Positions 1-9,304 of a stretch of DNA of 64,000 bases are shown here, piece after piece. A program made the position numbers and the translations under genes. Below the pieces are notes generated by a model that saw nothing but the letters and a program-made list of their open reading frames with translations, was not told the DNA's origin and did not search any database. Source of the stretch: Halomonas sp. KAO (GTDB lineage Bacteria; Pseudomonadota; Gammaproteobacteria; Pseudomonadales; Halomonadaceae); contig NZ_JADNRL010000024.1 in the NCBI RefSeq assembly GCF_015595025.1, positions 167,499 through 231,498 of the forward strand. The letters run 5' to 3'. The number at the start of each line of letters is the position of its first letter. Within the stretch, counting starts at the first letter, position 1.

Positions 1-1494
1 ATCTGCCGGCGAACCAATCATCGCGACGATGAGTGGGGGGGCGCCTTCGAGAACCGAATTCGCTTCCCGCTGGAGATCATGCGGCGCATTCGCGCGGCGG
101 TGGGGGCGGATTTCGCGGTCATCTTCCGGCTCTCCATGATCGACCTGGTCGAGGAGGGCAGCACCCATGACGAGGTGGTGGCCCTGGCCAGGGCGCTCGA
201 GGCCGCCGGCGCCGACGCCCTCAATACCGGCATCGGCTGGCATGAGGCAAGGGTGCCGACCATCGTCACCAGCGTGCCCCGGGCGGCGTTCACCGAGGTG
301 ACCCGGCGGCTGAGGGGGGCGGTCTCCCTGCCCTTGATCACCACCAACCGCATCAATATGCCGGAGGTCGCCGAACGGGTGCTGGCCGAAGACCATGCCG
401 ACATGGTCAGCATGGCGCGACCCTTTCTCGCCGATCCGGCCTGGGTCAGCAAGGCGGCGGCGGGGCGCAGCGACGAGATCAACACCTGCATTGCCTGCAA
501 CCAGGCCTGCCTGGATCATACCTTCGAGGGCAAGCCGACCTCCTGCCTGGTCAATCCGCGGGCCGGCCATGAGACCGAGCTGGTCATCGAGCCGGCGACC
601 ACGCCGCGGCGCATCGGCGTGGTCGGCGGCGGGCCGGCGGGTCTGGCCGCGGCGCTGACCGCGGCCCAGCGAGGCCACCGGGTGACGCTCTTCGAGCGAA
701 GCCCCGAGCTGGGCGGTCAGTTTCACTATGCCCGCCAGATTCCCGGCAAGGAGGAGTTCGACGAGACCCTGCGCTACTTTCGAGTGATGCTGGACAAGCA
801 CGGCGTGCAGCTGCGGCTCAACTGCGAGGCGGATGTGGCAGCGCTGCGCGACTTCGATGCGGTGGTGGTGGCCAGTGGTGTGCGCCCGCGCCGCCTCGAG
901 CTGCCGGGCAGCGAGCACCCCAGGGTGATGAGTTATCCCGAGGCGATCCTGCACCCCGAGCGGGTCGGGCCGCGAGTCGCGATCATTGGCGCGGGGGGGA
1001 TCGGCTTCGACGTGGCGGAGCTGTTGACCCATGTTGGACAGCCCTCCCTGGATCGTGACGCCTGGTGCAGGGAGTGGGGCGTGGATCTCTCCGTCTCGTC
1101 GCCGGGCGGACTCAGGGCCCCGGAGCGTCCCGAGGTGCCGCGCCAGGTCTTCCTGCTCCAGCGCAAGCGCTCCAAGCCGGGCAAGGGGCTCGGCAAGACC
1201 ACCGGCTGGGTGCATCGGGCATCGCTGCGACAGCGAGGCATGGAGAGCCTGGCTGGCTGCGAGTATCTGCACATCGATGATGCCGGACTGCATATCCGGC
1301 ATGAGGACCAGTCGCGCCTGCTGGCGGTCGATACGGTGGTGGTCTGCGCCGGCCAGGAGCCGGTGCGTGATCTCTATGCGCCGCTGCGCGATGCCGGGGT
1401 GGTGGTGCATCTGGTCGGTGGCGCCTTCGAGCCCGGCGAGCTCGATGCCAAGCGCGCCATCGACCAGGGCACGCGGGTGGCCGCCGAACTCTGA
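1..1494 (+). CDS. fadH: NADPH-dependent 2,4-dienoyl-CoA reductase, C-terminal part (5' truncated by window edge)
   Basis: The reading frame is open from base 1, so the N-terminal third (start of the FMN TIM barrel) lies outside the window. The visible part has the end of the barrel, then a 4Fe-4S cysteine cluster (C-x2-C-x3-C followed by SCLVNP, around bases 487-555), then a Rossmann nucleotide-binding motif (GGGPAGLAAA near base 622) and a second dinucleotide fold (IGAGGIGFD near base 985). This domain order and near-collinear sequence match the Old Yellow Enzyme-type 2,4-dienoyl-CoA reductase, which passes electrons from NADPH through FAD, FeS and FMN to reduce 2,4-dienoyl-CoA during beta-oxidation of unsaturated fatty acids. 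It stands alone; the next gene starts 233 bp downstream after a hairpin. Confidence 0.93.
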   Translation: MCRRTNHRDDEWGGAFENRIRFPLEIMRRIRAAVGADFAVIFRLSMIDLVEEGSTHDEVVALARALEAAGADALNTGIGWHEARVPTIVTSVPRAAFTEVTRRLRGAVSLPLITTNRINMPEVAERVLAEDHADMVSMARPFLADPAWVSKAAAGRSDEINTCIACNQACLDHTFEGKPTSCLVNPRAGHETELVIEPATTPRRIGVVGGGPAGLAAALTAAQRGHRVTLFERSPELGGQFHYARQIPGKEEFDETLRYFRVMLDKHGVQLRLNCEADVAALRDFDAVVVASGVRPRRLELPGSEHPRVMSYPEAILHPERVGPRVAIIGAGGIGFDVAELLTHVGQPSLDRDAWCREWGVDLSVSSPGGLRAPERPEVPRQVFLLQRKRSKPGKGLGKTTGWVHRASLRQRGMESLAGCEYLHIDDAGLHIRHEDQSRLLAVDTVVVCAGQEPVRDLYAPLRDAGVVVHLVGGAFEPGELDAKRAIDQGTRVAAEL

Positions 1495-1517
1495 GAGCCG
1501 CCTGGCTGCCCCTTCTC

Positions 1518-1546
1518 GGGCCTGTCGTCACCGGGGCGACAGGCCC
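1518..1546 (+). terminator. Hairpin after fadH, probable terminator
   Basis: A perfect 10-bp stem (GGGCCTGTCG / CGACAGGCCC) with a 9-nt loop begins 24 bases after the fadH stop. No clear T-run follows, so Rho-independent activity is uncertain. Confidence 0.5.
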
Positions 1547-1727
1547 GCTGCGTTGAATGACATGACGCCACGCCATCGAACCCTCCGCACCCCCTAGCGT
1601 TCATAAGAGTAAGCGGAACGTTGACTCACTATCCGTTGTGTCGAAACCCGCCTGTCTACGCTGTGAGTGACCCAGTTCTCGAGCGCCAAAGAGTCGGCGC
1701 CGAGCCATCGGGCTTAAGGAGGCATCG

Positions 1728-3650
1728 ATGAGCATCTTTGACCATGTGCAGAATCGTTTCGCCCGCGTCCAGCAGGAAGAGATGAACCTGCAGGAGTATC
1801 TGGAGCTATGCCGCGATGATCCGCTGGCCTATGCCTCGTCCGCCGAGCGCATGCTCCAGGCGATCGGCGAGCCGGAGGTCATCGACACGGCGAAGGATCC
1901 GCGGTTGTCACGCATCTTCTCCAACAAGGTGATTCGCCGCTATCCGGCCTTCGCCGAGTTCTACGGCATGGAGGAGGCCATCGAGCAGATCGTCGCCTAC
2001 TTTCGTCATGCCGCCCAGGGGCTGGAGGAGCGCAAGCAGATCCTCTATCTGCTGGGCCCGGTGGGCGGGGGCAAGTCATCGCTGGCCGAGCGGCTCAAGC
2101 TGCTGATGGAGAAGGTGCCCTTCTATGCCATCAAGGGTTCGCCGGTCTACGAGTCGCCACTGGGGCTGTTCTCGCCGGAGGAGGATGGCGAGCTGCTGGA
2201 GAAGGAGTATGGCGTTCCCCGTCGCTATCTGAAGAGCGTGATGTCGCCCTGGGCGGCCAAGCGGCTCAGGGAGTATGGCGGTGATATCAGCCAGTTCAGG
2301 GTGGTGCGGCTCTACCCGTCGCGGCTCAACCAGATCGCCATCTCCAAGACCGAGCCCGGTGACGAGAACAACCAGGACATCTCCTCGCTGGTGGGCAAGG
2401 TGGATATCCGCCAGCTCGAGCTTTACTCCCAGGATGACCCGGATGCCTACAGCTTCTCCGGGGGGCTGTGTCGAGCCAACCAGGGGCTGATGGAGTTCGT
2501 CGAGATGTTCAAGGCGCCGATCAAGGTGCTGCATCCGCTACTGACCGCCACCCAGGAGAGCAACTACAACCCGACCGAAGGCATGGGGGCGATCCCCTTC
2601 GAGGGGGTGGTGCTGGCCCACTCCAACGAGAGCGAGTGGCAGACCTTCCGCAACAACCGCAACAACGAGGCCTTCCTGGATCGGGTCTATATCGTCAAGG
2701 TCCCTTACTGCCTGCGGGTCTCCGAGGAGATCAGCATCTACAGGAAACTGCTGGAGCACTCGTCACTGGCCGAGGCGCCCTGTGCGCCGGACACCCTGCG
2801 CATGCTGGCGCAGTTCTCGGTGCTGTCACGGCTCAAGGAGCCGGAGAACTCCAGCATCTACTCCAAGATGCGGGTCTACGATGGCGAGAACCTCAAGGAC
2901 ACCGACCCCAAGGCCAAGTCGATCCAGGAGTATCGCGACAGCGCCGGCGTCGACGAGGGGATGGATGGACTCTCGACCCGTTTCGCCTTCAAGATCCTCT
3001 CCAAGGTGTTCAACTTCGATACCCTGGAGGTGGCGGCCAACCCGGTGCACCTGCTCTACGTGCTGGAGCAGCGCCTGGAGCAGGAGCAGCTGCCGAGCGA
3101 GACCTTCCAGCGCTACCTGCGCTTCATCAAGGAGTTCCTGGCGCCTCGCTACGTGGACTTCATCGGCAAGGAGATCCAGACCGCCTACCTCGAGTCCTAC
3201 TCCGAGTATGGTCAGAACATCTTCGACCGCTATGTGACCTATGCCGACTTCTGGATCCAGGATCAGGAGTACCGCGACCCCGAGACCGGTGAGTTCCTCG
3301 ATCGCCAGGCCCTCAACGAGGAGCTGGAGAAGATCGAGAAGCCGGCGGGGATCTCCAATCCCAAGGACTTCCGTCACGAGGTGGTCAACTTCGTGCTGCG
3401 GGCGCGTGCCCAGAACAATGGCATGAACCCCAGCTGGCAGTCCTACGAGAAGCTGCGCGGGGTGATCGAGCACAAGATGTTCGCCAATACCGAAGAGCTG
3501 CTGCCGGTGATCTCCTTCAACGCCAAGGCCTCCAGCGCCGACCAGAAGAAGCATGAGGACTTCGTGGCGCGCATGGTGGAGCGTGGCTATACCGAAAAGC
3601 AGGTGCGCCTGCTGTCAGAGTGGTATCTGCGGGTGCGCAAGTCCCAGTAG
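1728..3650 (+). CDS. prkA: PrkA family serine protein kinase (YeaG)
   Basis: The 640-residue protein matches the PrkA/YeaG family in length (E. coli YeaG is 644 aa). An AAA-like region carries the Walker A motif GPVGGGKS at residues 110-117, and a kinase-like C-terminal half follows. The start is supported by a strong Shine-Dalgarno sequence (TAAGGAGG, 1715-1722) five bases before the ATG. In enterobacteria this kinase acts with YeaH and is induced in stationary phase and nitrogen stress by sigma S and NtrC. The same partner yeaH follows 50 bp downstream and spoVR after that, so the three are probably cotranscribed. A sigma-S-like -10 (CTACGCT near 1656) lies upstream but is only suggestive. 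The cellular substrate cannot be deduced here. Confidence 0.95.
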   Translation: MSIFDHVQNRFARVQQEEMNLQEYLELCRDDPLAYASSAERMLQAIGEPEVIDTAKDPRLSRIFSNKVIRRYPAFAEFYGMEEAIEQIVAYFRHAAQGLEERKQILYLLGPVGGGKSSLAERLKLLMEKVPFYAIKGSPVYESPLGLFSPEEDGELLEKEYGVPRRYLKSVMSPWAAKRLREYGGDISQFRVVRLYPSRLNQIAISKTEPGDENNQDISSLVGKVDIRQLELYSQDDPDAYSFSGGLCRANQGLMEFVEMFKAPIKVLHPLLTATQESNYNPTEGMGAIPFEGVVLAHSNESEWQTFRNNRNNEAFLDRVYIVKVPYCLRVSEEISIYRKLLEHSSLAEAPCAPDTLRMLAQFSVLSRLKEPENSSIYSKMRVYDGENLKDTDPKAKSIQEYRDSAGVDEGMDGLSTRFAFKILSKVFNFDTLEVAANPVHLLYVLEQRLEQEQLPSETFQRYLRFIKEFLAPRYVDFIGKEIQTAYLESYSEYGQNIFDRYVTYADFWIQDQEYRDPETGEFLDRQALNEELEKIEKPAGISNPKDFRHEVVNFVLRARAQNNGMNPSWQSYEKLRGVIEHKMFANTEELLPVISFNAKASSADQKKHEDFVARMVERGYTEKQVRLLSEWYLRVRKSQ

Positions 3651-3700
3651 CCCGACGCCGCGTCGTGGGGCGGGCCCCCGCGGCGCGCAGGAGAGTTGCC

Positions 3701-4987
3701 ATGAGCTACTTCATCGACCGGCGGGCGAATGCCAAGCACAAGAGTGCGGTCAATCGGCAGCGCTTCCTCGACCGTTATCGCACGCATATCAAGCGCTCGG
3801 TGGAGGAGGCGGTCAATCGGCGTTCGATCACCGACATGGAGCGCGGCGAGAAGGTCTCGATTCCCGCGCGTGATATCTCGGAGCCGGTATTCCAGCACGG
3901 CTCCGGTGGCAAGCGGCGCATCATCGCCCCCGGCAACAAGGAGTTTGTGGAGGGGGATCGCCTGCAACGCCCGGGAGGCGGCGGTGGCGGTGATGGAGCC
4001 GGTGAGGGCGGTGCCTCGAACCAGGGCGAGGGCGTGGACGAGTTCGCCTTTACCCTCTCCCGGGATGAGTTCCTCGACTTCGTCTTCGACGGCCTGGAGC
4101 TGCCCCACCTGGAGCGCAAGGCGCTGGTGGACCTCGACGAGGTGCGCCCGGTGCGCGCGGGAGTCTCCAGGGAGGGGGTGCCCGCACGGATCAATATCGT
4201 GCGCTCCATGCGCGAGGCCCACGCCCGGCGCATCGCCATGCGCGCACCGATTCGTCGTGCCCTGCGTGAAGCCCGTGAGGCGCTGGAGATCGAGGAACGA
4301 AAGGATCCGGTAATGCGCAATCCGGTGCGCATCGCCGAGCTGAAGGCTGAGGTGGAGCGCCTCGAGAAACGCCTCGAGGCGGTACCCTTCATCGACACCT
4401 ATGACCTTCGCTACAACCACCTGGTCAACCAGCCCCAGCCCTCCAGCAAGGCCGTCATGTTCTGCGTCATGGATGTCTCCGGCTCCATGACCCAGTCCCA
4501 CAAGGATATTGCCAAGCGCTTCTTCCTGTTGCTCTATCTGTTTCTCGAGCGCAACTACGAGAAGGTCGAGCTGGTCTTCGTGCGCCACCACACCGCCGCC
4601 AGGGAGGTCGACGAGGAGGAGTTCTTCTACTCGCGGGAGACCGGCGGCACCATCGTTTCCAGTGCATTGACGCTGGTGGACGAGGTCATCGCCGAGCGTT
4701 ACCCGCCGGGGCAGTGGAATCTCTACGTGGCCCAGGCCTCGGATGGGGATAACTGGGACGATGACTCGGTGGCCTGCCGTGACCTGCTGGTCAAGAAGCT
4801 GATGCCGCGCCTGCAGTACTTCACCTATGTGGAGATCACCCCCCACGCGCACCAGGCGCTGTGGGAGGAGTACGAGAGCGTGGCGGCCGAATTCCCGGCG
4901 CGTTTCGCCATGCGCCAGATCGTCGAGGCCGGAGATATTTACCCGGTGTTCCGCGAGCTGTTCAAGCGCCGCGTCGCCGGCGGCTGA
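3701..4987 (+). CDS. yeaH: YeaH/YhbH family protein (UPF0229, DUF444)
   Basis: The start at 3701 ([10 protein letters not shown]) is preferred over the in-frame start at 3620 because it matches the family N-terminus and has AGGAG just upstream. The resulting 428 aa equals the usual length (E. coli YeaH 427). The C-terminal half is a von Willebrand A-like domain with the metal-binding DVSGS motif at residues 258-262. The middle holds a glycine-rich linker (about 91-104) and a charged, probably coiled-coil stretch (about 195-230). It functions with PrkA, and bacterial genomes keep prkA-yeaH-spoVR together. Its biochemical role is poorly defined. Confidence 0.94.
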   Translation: MSYFIDRRANAKHKSAVNRQRFLDRYRTHIKRSVEEAVNRRSITDMERGEKVSIPARDISEPVFQHGSGGKRRIIAPGNKEFVEGDRLQRPGGGGGGDGAGEGGASNQGEGVDEFAFTLSRDEFLDFVFDGLELPHLERKALVDLDEVRPVRAGVSREGVPARINIVRSMREAHARRIAMRAPIRRALREAREALEIEERKDPVMRNPVRIAELKAEVERLEKRLEAVPFIDTYDLRYNHLVNQPQPSSKAVMFCVMDVSGSMTQSHKDIAKRFFLLLYLFLERNYEKVELVFVRHHTAAREVDEEEFFYSRETGGTIVSSALTLVDEVIAERYPPGQWNLYVAQASDGDNWDDDSVACRDLLVKKLMPRLQYFTYVEITPHAHQALWEEYESVAAEFPARFAMRQIVEAGDIYPVFRELFKRRVAGG

Positions 4988-4996
4988 GGAGGCAAG

Positions 4997-6559
4997 ATGA
5001 CCCGACGCAAGCCCATCGCCACGGGGTCCGACTGGAACTTCGAGATACTCGCCGAATTCGAGCGGGAGATCGCACGGCTGGCGGACGAGTATCGTCTCGA
5101 CACCTATCCCAACCAGATCGAGGTCATCACCTCCGAGCAGATGATGGATGCCTACGCCAGCGTGGGCATGCCGGTGGGCTATCACCACTGGTCCTTCGGC
5201 AAGCAGTTTCTGGCCGTGGAGCAGGCCTACCGCCGTGGTCAGATGGGCCTTGCCTACGAGCTGGTGATCAATTCCGACCCCTGCATCGCCTATCTGATGG
5301 AGGAGAACACCCTGATGATGCAGGTGCTGGTGATGGCCCACGCCTGCTATGGCCACAACTCCTTCTTCAAGGGCAACTACCTGTTTCGTACCTGGACCGA
5401 CGCCGCCTCGATCATCGACTACCTGGTGTTCGCCCGCAAGTATGTCGCCGAGTGCGAGGAGCGCCACGGCGTGGCGGCGGTGGAGCAGCTGCTGGATGCC
5501 TGCCACGCCCTGCAGAACTACGGGGTCGATCGCTACAAGCGGCCCTCGCCGATCTCCGCCGAGGAGGAGGTGCGTCGTCAGAAGGAGCGCGAGGAGCTTC
5601 TGCAGGCCCAGGTCAACACCCTGTGGCGCACCATCCCCGGGCGCGCCGAGGAGGATCGCCTGCCGGGGATGATGGATGACCAGGAGGACCCGCTCGGCCT
5701 GCATGCCGGCGGTCGCTACCCATCCGAGCCTCAGGAGAATCTGCTCTACTTCATCGAGAAGAACGCGCCGCTGCTGGCGCCGTGGCAGCGGGAGGTGGTG
5801 CGTATCGTGCGCAAGCTGGCGCAGTACTTCTATCCCCAGCGCCAGACCCAGGTGATGAACGAGGGCTGGGCCACCTTCTGGCACTACACCCTGATGAACC
5901 GACTCTTTGACGAAGGCGCGGTGGATGAGGGGCTGATGCTCGAGTTTCTGCAGTCGCATACGGCGGTGGTTCAGCAGCCCCCCTTCGATGCCCCCTGGTA
6001 CAACGGCATCAATCCCTATGCCCTGGGCTTTGCCATGTTCAGCGACCTTCGGCGCCTCTGCGAGGCACCCACCGAGGAGGACCGTCGCTGGTTCCCCGAT
6101 ATCGCCGGCAGCGACTGGCGGGAAACCCTGGAGTTCGCCATGCAGAACTTCAAGGACGAATCCTTTATCCAGCAGTTCCTGTCGCCCAAGGTGATTCGCG
6201 ACCTCAAGCTGTTCATGGTGATCGACGACGATCAGGAGGAGATGCTGGAGGTGGCGGCGATCCACGACGAGCGTGGCTATCAGCGCATCCGCGACGCGCT
6301 GGCGGCCCACTATGCACTGGCGGTACGCGAGCCCAATATCCAGGTCTACTCCGCGGATATTCGTGGCGACCGCTCGCTGACCCTGCATCATGTCCAGGAT
6401 GATCGCCGGCCGCTGGCGCGCAGCGTCTATCCGGTGATCCGTCATCTGCATCAGCTGTGGGGCTTCCCGGTGCGCCTCGAGTCGGTTCAGGACGAGCGAG
6501 TGGTGCGGCGTTATCAATGGCCACTGGCGGATGAGGAGGGCGGCAACGGGGAGGGCTGA
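4997..6559 (+). CDS. ycgB: SpoVR family protein (YcgB)
   Basis: The 520-aa product is a full-length SpoVR/YcgB homologue (E. coli YcgB 510 aa), recognisable from its conserved segments VGMPVGYHHWSFGKQF and MNEGWATFWHYTLMN. It begins nine bases after yeaH with GAGGAGGC as ribosome-binding site. In Bacillus, SpoVR affects spore cortex formation. In gammaproteobacteria the gene is linked to prkA and yeaH and to stationary-phase physiology, and its molecular activity is not established. The His/Glu-rich conserved motifs suggest a metal site, which is inference. The operon ends after this gene at a strong hairpin. Confidence 0.94.
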   Translation: MTRRKPIATGSDWNFEILAEFEREIARLADEYRLDTYPNQIEVITSEQMMDAYASVGMPVGYHHWSFGKQFLAVEQAYRRGQMGLAYELVINSDPCIAYLMEENTLMMQVLVMAHACYGHNSFFKGNYLFRTWTDAASIIDYLVFARKYVAECEERHGVAAVEQLLDACHALQNYGVDRYKRPSPISAEEEVRRQKEREELLQAQVNTLWRTIPGRAEEDRLPGMMDDQEDPLGLHAGGRYPSEPQENLLYFIEKNAPLLAPWQREVVRIVRKLAQYFYPQRQTQVMNEGWATFWHYTLMNRLFDEGAVDEGLMLEFLQSHTAVVQQPPFDAPWYNGINPYALGFAMFSDLRRLCEAPTEEDRRWFPDIAGSDWRETLEFAMQNFKDESFIQQFLSPKVIRDLKLFMVIDDDQEEMLEVAAIHDERGYQRIRDALAAHYALAVREPNIQVYSADIRGDRSLTLHHVQDDRRPLARSVYPVIRHLHQLWGFPVRLESVQDERVVRRYQWPLADEEGGNGEG

Positions 6560-6644
6560 TGGCCGGTCATGGTGCTGGCATGTGGCACGCTGATGGGCGG
6601 CAGGTAGCCCGGCATAGGCAAGCTATATGCAGCTTAGATATAAC

Positions 6645-6670
6645 AGGACCCGCGCCGTGGCGCGGGTCCT
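6645..6670. terminator. Bidirectional terminator between ycgB and HiPIP gene
   Basis: A 12-bp perfect inverted repeat (AGGACCCGCGCC / GGCGCGGGTCCT) with a 2-nt gap lies between two convergent genes, so it can stop transcription from both sides. A few T residues (CGTTCT) follow on the + strand. Confidence 0.7.
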
Positions 6671-6709
6671 CGTTCTATTGCCAGGTGACGGCGTTTGCCG
6701 CCCCGGACA

Positions 6710-7024
6710 TCAGCTCTGGGCGGTCCAGGACTGGCACCAGCCCGCCGGCTCGACGCTGTTCTGGGGAAACAGCTGACAGCCCTGGCTGTCGGCCTGGAAG
6801 AACATGCAGTTACTGCACTTTTCGCCTTCCTCATAGGCCGGATGGTCGGCAGCCTCGCTAGCGTCCTTGACGTAGTTGAGCGCCTGTGCCTGCTCGCTGG
6901 AGGGGTCCAGCGGCGGCAGGTCCTGGGCAAAGGCGCGGCTGGAGAGGATGCCGGCTCCCAAGGGGAGGGCGGCCATGCCCATCAGGCTATGGCGCATGAA
7001 GTCACGACGGCTGTGGTTAGCCAT
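6710..7024 (-). CDS. High-potential iron-sulfur protein (HiPIP), Tat-exported
   Basis: The 104-aa precursor starts with a twin-arginine signal (SRRDFM at residues 5-10, hydrophobic stretch to about 27, AFA cleavage near 33). The mature part of about 70 residues holds the four cluster ligands Cys70, Cys73, Cys83 and Cys97 (C-x2-C-x9-C-x13-C), the HiPIP spacing, with aromatic residues around the cluster. HiPIPs are periplasmic one-electron carriers with a 4Fe-4S cluster of high potential and feed terminal oxidases or photosynthetic centres in purple bacteria and halophiles. Here it is a plausible electron carrier to a cbb3-type oxidase. It is transcribed alone, convergent with ycgB and divergent from the Lrp-like gene. 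Confidence 0.93.
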   Translation of the reverse strand: MANHSRRDFMRHSLMGMAALPLGAGILSSRAFAQDLPPLDPSSEQAQALNYVKDASEAADHPAYEEGEKCSNCMFFQADSQGCQLFPQNSVEPAGWCQSWTAQS

Positions 7025-7326
7025 GGAATCTCCTTATATCACGTTGCCAGACACGGACGGGCCTGAGCCCGCTATTCTCGGGTGGTGTTCCACCTCTAGT
7101 CGTCCGACAGTCGACTGTCGGCAGGGTTCGCTTCGTTATCATAGTCAAGGCGCCCCCGGTATGCGAACGGTGCGCTGCGACGACTTGTCGCGTCGCCAGG
7201 AGCGCCAATCAGAGGGTGATGCTTCACGCTCTCCGGAGCTGGTATACTCGATCCGAGAACCCGGGCAGTCTCGACGGCTGCCCGCCGCCCATCTCCGCCC
7301 GCGGGGCGACATCCGGAGAGAGCCCG
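7025..7326. promoter_or_regulatory. Divergent intergenic region with an 18-bp perfect palindrome
   Basis: This 302-bp gap separates the divergent HiPIP and Lrp-like genes. It holds the perfect palindrome CCGACAGTCGACTGTCGG at 7104-7121, a good operator candidate. A -10-like TATACT at 7243-7248 may serve the + strand gene; its -35 is weak. A GGGCAG/CTGCCC hairpin at 7263-7283 lies in the putative leader. No ORF with coding character is seen. Confidence 0.5.
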
Positions 7327-7602
7327 ATGCAGAATGCCGTGATCCTGATCAACACCGAGAAGGGGCAGGTCAAGTCGGTGGCCGAGCGCCTGGCCGACGT
7401 CGAAGGGGTCAGTGAGGTCTACTCCACCTGTGGCCGCTATGATCTGGTGGCCATCGCGCGCACGCGTGACTTCGAGAGCCTGGCCGAGCTGGTGACCGGG
7501 CGCCTCAATGCCGTGGAGGGGATCCGTGAGACGGAGACGCTCAACGCCATGCAGGTACACTCCCGTCACGACCTGGAGACCATGTTCTCGCTGGGCTGGT
7601 AG
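7327..7602 (+). CDS. Stand-alone Lrp/AsnC ligand-binding (RAM) domain protein
   Basis: The 91-aa protein is the C-terminal effector-binding domain of Lrp/AsnC regulators without the helix-turn-helix. It shows the alternating beta-alpha pattern with VEGVSEVYSTCGRYDLVA and the central GR-DL segment typical of the family. The in-frame upstream start at 7216 is rejected because residues before 7327 do not look coding and CCGGAGAG provides a ribosome-binding site about 8 bases upstream of 7327. Such single-domain proteins form alpha-beta sandwich oligomers and bind small effectors; with no DNA-binding domain it may modulate another Lrp-type regulator. That role is inference. Confidence 0.85.
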   Translation: MQNAVILINTEKGQVKSVAERLADVEGVSEVYSTCGRYDLVAIARTRDFESLAELVTGRLNAVEGIRETETLNAMQVHSRHDLETMFSLGW

Positions 7603-7801
7603 TCACCGGGGGCAGTGGTGGATCTGGCGACAAGCCCCGGAACGCCGGACCGACGAGGGTGTGCTATGAACCCCTCCCAGGGCGCTACCGACGCCTTCCC
7701 TGGCGTAGGATCCCCTCTTTGGCTTATCCCCGGCGCCCCTTGGTTCGGTAATTGCGATAGCCCTGCGTCACTCACTTCATCAACGGGGAAGCCTTTCACG
7801 G

Positions 7802-8662
7802 ATGAGTCGTTTCGGTCCGTTGCGCCGTGGCCGCCCGCTGCGGCGTTTTGCCGTCAGTCTGCTGTTTGTAGTCGTGGGGGGCGGTCTGTGGCACTTCCAG
7901 GAGCGTGAGTTACGCGACTCGCTGGTGTGGATGGGGGTGCCCGAGTGGCAGGAGCCGTCACTCACCGGCTTTCATCGCGTGCTGCGCAACGATGGCTTCC
8001 TGGTCGGCTGGTCCGACCTGCGGGTCAATCCGCTGTGGGTCAGCTATCGGCTTCAGGCGGTCGAGAGCCCCGAGTCGGGGCCGCGTCCGGCATTTCGCCG
8101 GGACTGGCGTACCCTGTGGCCGATCGGCACCGACCACTACGCCGGCAGCGGCTTCGATCGTGGGCACCTGGCACCCAACTACGCGATTGCCGTGGTGCAT
8201 GGTCGCGATGCCCAGCACGACACCTTCTACATGAGCAACATGACGCCCCAGCGGCCCGATCTCAACCGCCGGCTCTGGCAGCGACTGGAAGAGGTGGTGA
8301 TGGATCATTTCGTGCCGCGATTCGGTGCGGTGCAGGTCATTACCGGGCCGATCTTCCCCGAACGCTTCCTCGATAACGTGCTCAATCGGGTCGGCTTCGT
8401 GGAGGTCCCCGCGGCCTTCTACAAGATTGTCGTGGTACCCGGCGAAAGGCCCCGGGCCCTGGCCTTCGTCATGCCCCAGGGGGTTCGTGGCGACGAGTCA
8501 TTGAGCGACTATCTGGTAAGCATCGACGCCATCGAGGCGCGAACCGGGCTCGACTTCTTTCCCAGGCTCCCCGAGTCGTCAGCGGAAGTGCTGGAGGGGC
8601 GGGTCGATGCCCGTGGCTGGGGGCTGGAGGAGGTGGCAAACCGCCCCGGGCGCTTCGAATAG
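7802..8662 (+). CDS. DNA/RNA non-specific endonuclease family protein, membrane-anchored
   Basis: The 286-aa product has an N-terminal hydrophobic segment (about residues 16-29) after a very basic stretch, which looks like a signal anchor or uncleaved signal peptide. The rest is a beta-beta-alpha-metal nuclease domain with the DRGH catalytic motif at residues 119-122 followed by LAPNYA, and the YMSNMTPQ segment that carries the metal-binding Asn region in NucA-type nucleases. The family hydrolyses DNA and RNA with Mg2+. The signal anchor places the catalytic domain in the periplasm, where it could degrade extracellular nucleic acid. It lies alone between the Lrp-like gene and the tRNA cluster. 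Confidence 0.88.
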   Translation: MSRFGPLRRGRPLRRFAVSLLFVVVGGGLWHFQERELRDSLVWMGVPEWQEPSLTGFHRVLRNDGFLVGWSDLRVNPLWVSYRLQAVESPESGPRPAFRRDWRTLWPIGTDHYAGSGFDRGHLAPNYAIAVVHGRDAQHDTFYMSNMTPQRPDLNRRLWQRLEEVVMDHFVPRFGAVQVITGPIFPERFLDNVLNRVGFVEVPAAFYKIVVVPGERPRALAFVMPQGVRGDESLSDYLVSIDAIEARTGLDFFPRLPESSAEVLEGRVDARGWGLEEVANRPGRFE

Positions 8663-8678
8663 CGTGTTGTATAGATAC

Positions 8679-8707
8679 AAAAAAACCGCGATCCAGTGTC
8701 GCGGTTT
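8679..8707 (-). terminator. Rho-independent terminator of the tRNA-Leu cluster
   Basis: On the minus strand a 9-bp stem (AAACCGCGA / TCGCGGTTT) is followed by a run of seven T residues. It lies 44 bases past the last tRNA of the leftward cluster. Confidence 0.85.
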
Positions 8708-8750
8708 CTCGATGATCTTGCCTGCTCTAACCTGCATGACGCGAAGTGAA

Positions 8751-8837
8751 TGGTGCCCAGGAGAGGACTTGAACCTCCACATCCGTAAGGATACTAGCAC
8801 CTGAAGCTAGCGCGTCTACCAATTCCGCCACCTGGGC
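8751..8837 (-). tRNA. tRNA-Leu (anticodon CAG), copy distal to promoter
   Basis: The minus strand folds as a class II tRNA with a 7-bp acceptor stem (GCCCAGG / CCTGGGC), anticodon stem CTAGC/GCTAG with loop TTCAGGT giving anticodon CAG, a long variable arm (ATCC-TTAC-GGAT) and an encoded CCA end. It reads CUG, the dominant leucine codon in this GC-rich window. Confidence 0.97.
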
Positions 8838-8875
8838 GCATCATGCATCTCGTCGTGTTCGGGCTTCCCGAAGGA

Positions 8876-8962
8876 TGGTGCCCAGGAGAGGACTTGAACC
8901 TCCACGTCCGTAAGGACACTAGCACCTGAAGCTAGCGCGTCTACCAATTCCGCCACCTGGGC
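8876..8962 (-). tRNA. tRNA-Leu (anticodon CAG), middle copy
   Basis: Same fold as its neighbours, with CCA encoded. Relative to the copy at 8751, the variable arm is GTCC-TTAC-GGAC, a compensated A-U to G-C pair change. It is separated from the adjacent copies by 33-38 nt. Confidence 0.97.
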
Positions 8963-8995
8963 GAACACGAGCGAGTCGAACTGTATAAAGAGCAA

Positions 8996-9082
8996 TGGTG
9001 CCCAGAAGAGGACTTGAACCTCCACGTCCGTAAGGACACTAGCACCTGAAGCTAGCGCGTCTACCAATTCCGCCATCTGGGC
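8996..9082 (-). tRNA. tRNA-Leu (anticodon CAG), promoter-proximal copy
   Basis: The acceptor stem is GCCCAGA/TCTGGGC, so the last pair is A-U where the other copies have G-C; both strands of the stem changed together. Anticodon CAG, long variable arm and CCA are intact. Confidence 0.97.
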
Positions 9083-9093
9083 AAGCGACGCGT

Positions 9094-9121
9094 ATGTTAC
9101 CCGAATTGTGTCGGTTTGCAA
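9094..9121 (-). promoter_or_regulatory. Sigma-70 promoter for the tRNA-Leu cluster
   Basis: On the minus strand TTGCAA (9116-9121) and TAACAT (9094-9099) are separated by 16 bp, about 12 bases before the first tRNA 5' end. Confidence 0.7.
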
Positions 9122-9174
9122 GAGGAACGAGGGGGCTGCGGCAATTTTTTCCCACACAGCCCGGTTCATCAAGG

Positions 9175-9203
9175 TTGGGTGACCGCGCCTGCGGCGCTAT
9201 ACT
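9175..9203 (+). promoter_or_regulatory. Sigma-70 promoter for rnr
   Basis: TTGGGT (9175-9180), 17 bp, TATACT (9198-9203) lie about 100 bases upstream of the rnr start codon and on its strand. Confidence 0.65.
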
Positions 9204-9304
9204 GCGGCCATGATCAATGAACCCCTAAGTAATACCCCGCTCCCGCGGCGCCCGAGCGCCAGCTTACTCATGTCGTCCCCGACCCTGCCAAGGATGCACC
9301 GCGC

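Noticed and set aside
3587-6517. 976-codon open frame on the minus strand
   Set aside because: It lies fully antisense to yeaH and ycgB, which have clear homologues. GC-rich codon bias keeps the opposite frame open; the product is rich in His, Leu and Gly in a shadow-like way.
8816-9172. Leftward ORF of 118 codons with repeated AELVDALASGASVL segments
   Set aside because: It is a read-through of the tRNA-Leu genes. The repeated peptide is the well-known false translation of class II tRNA sequence.
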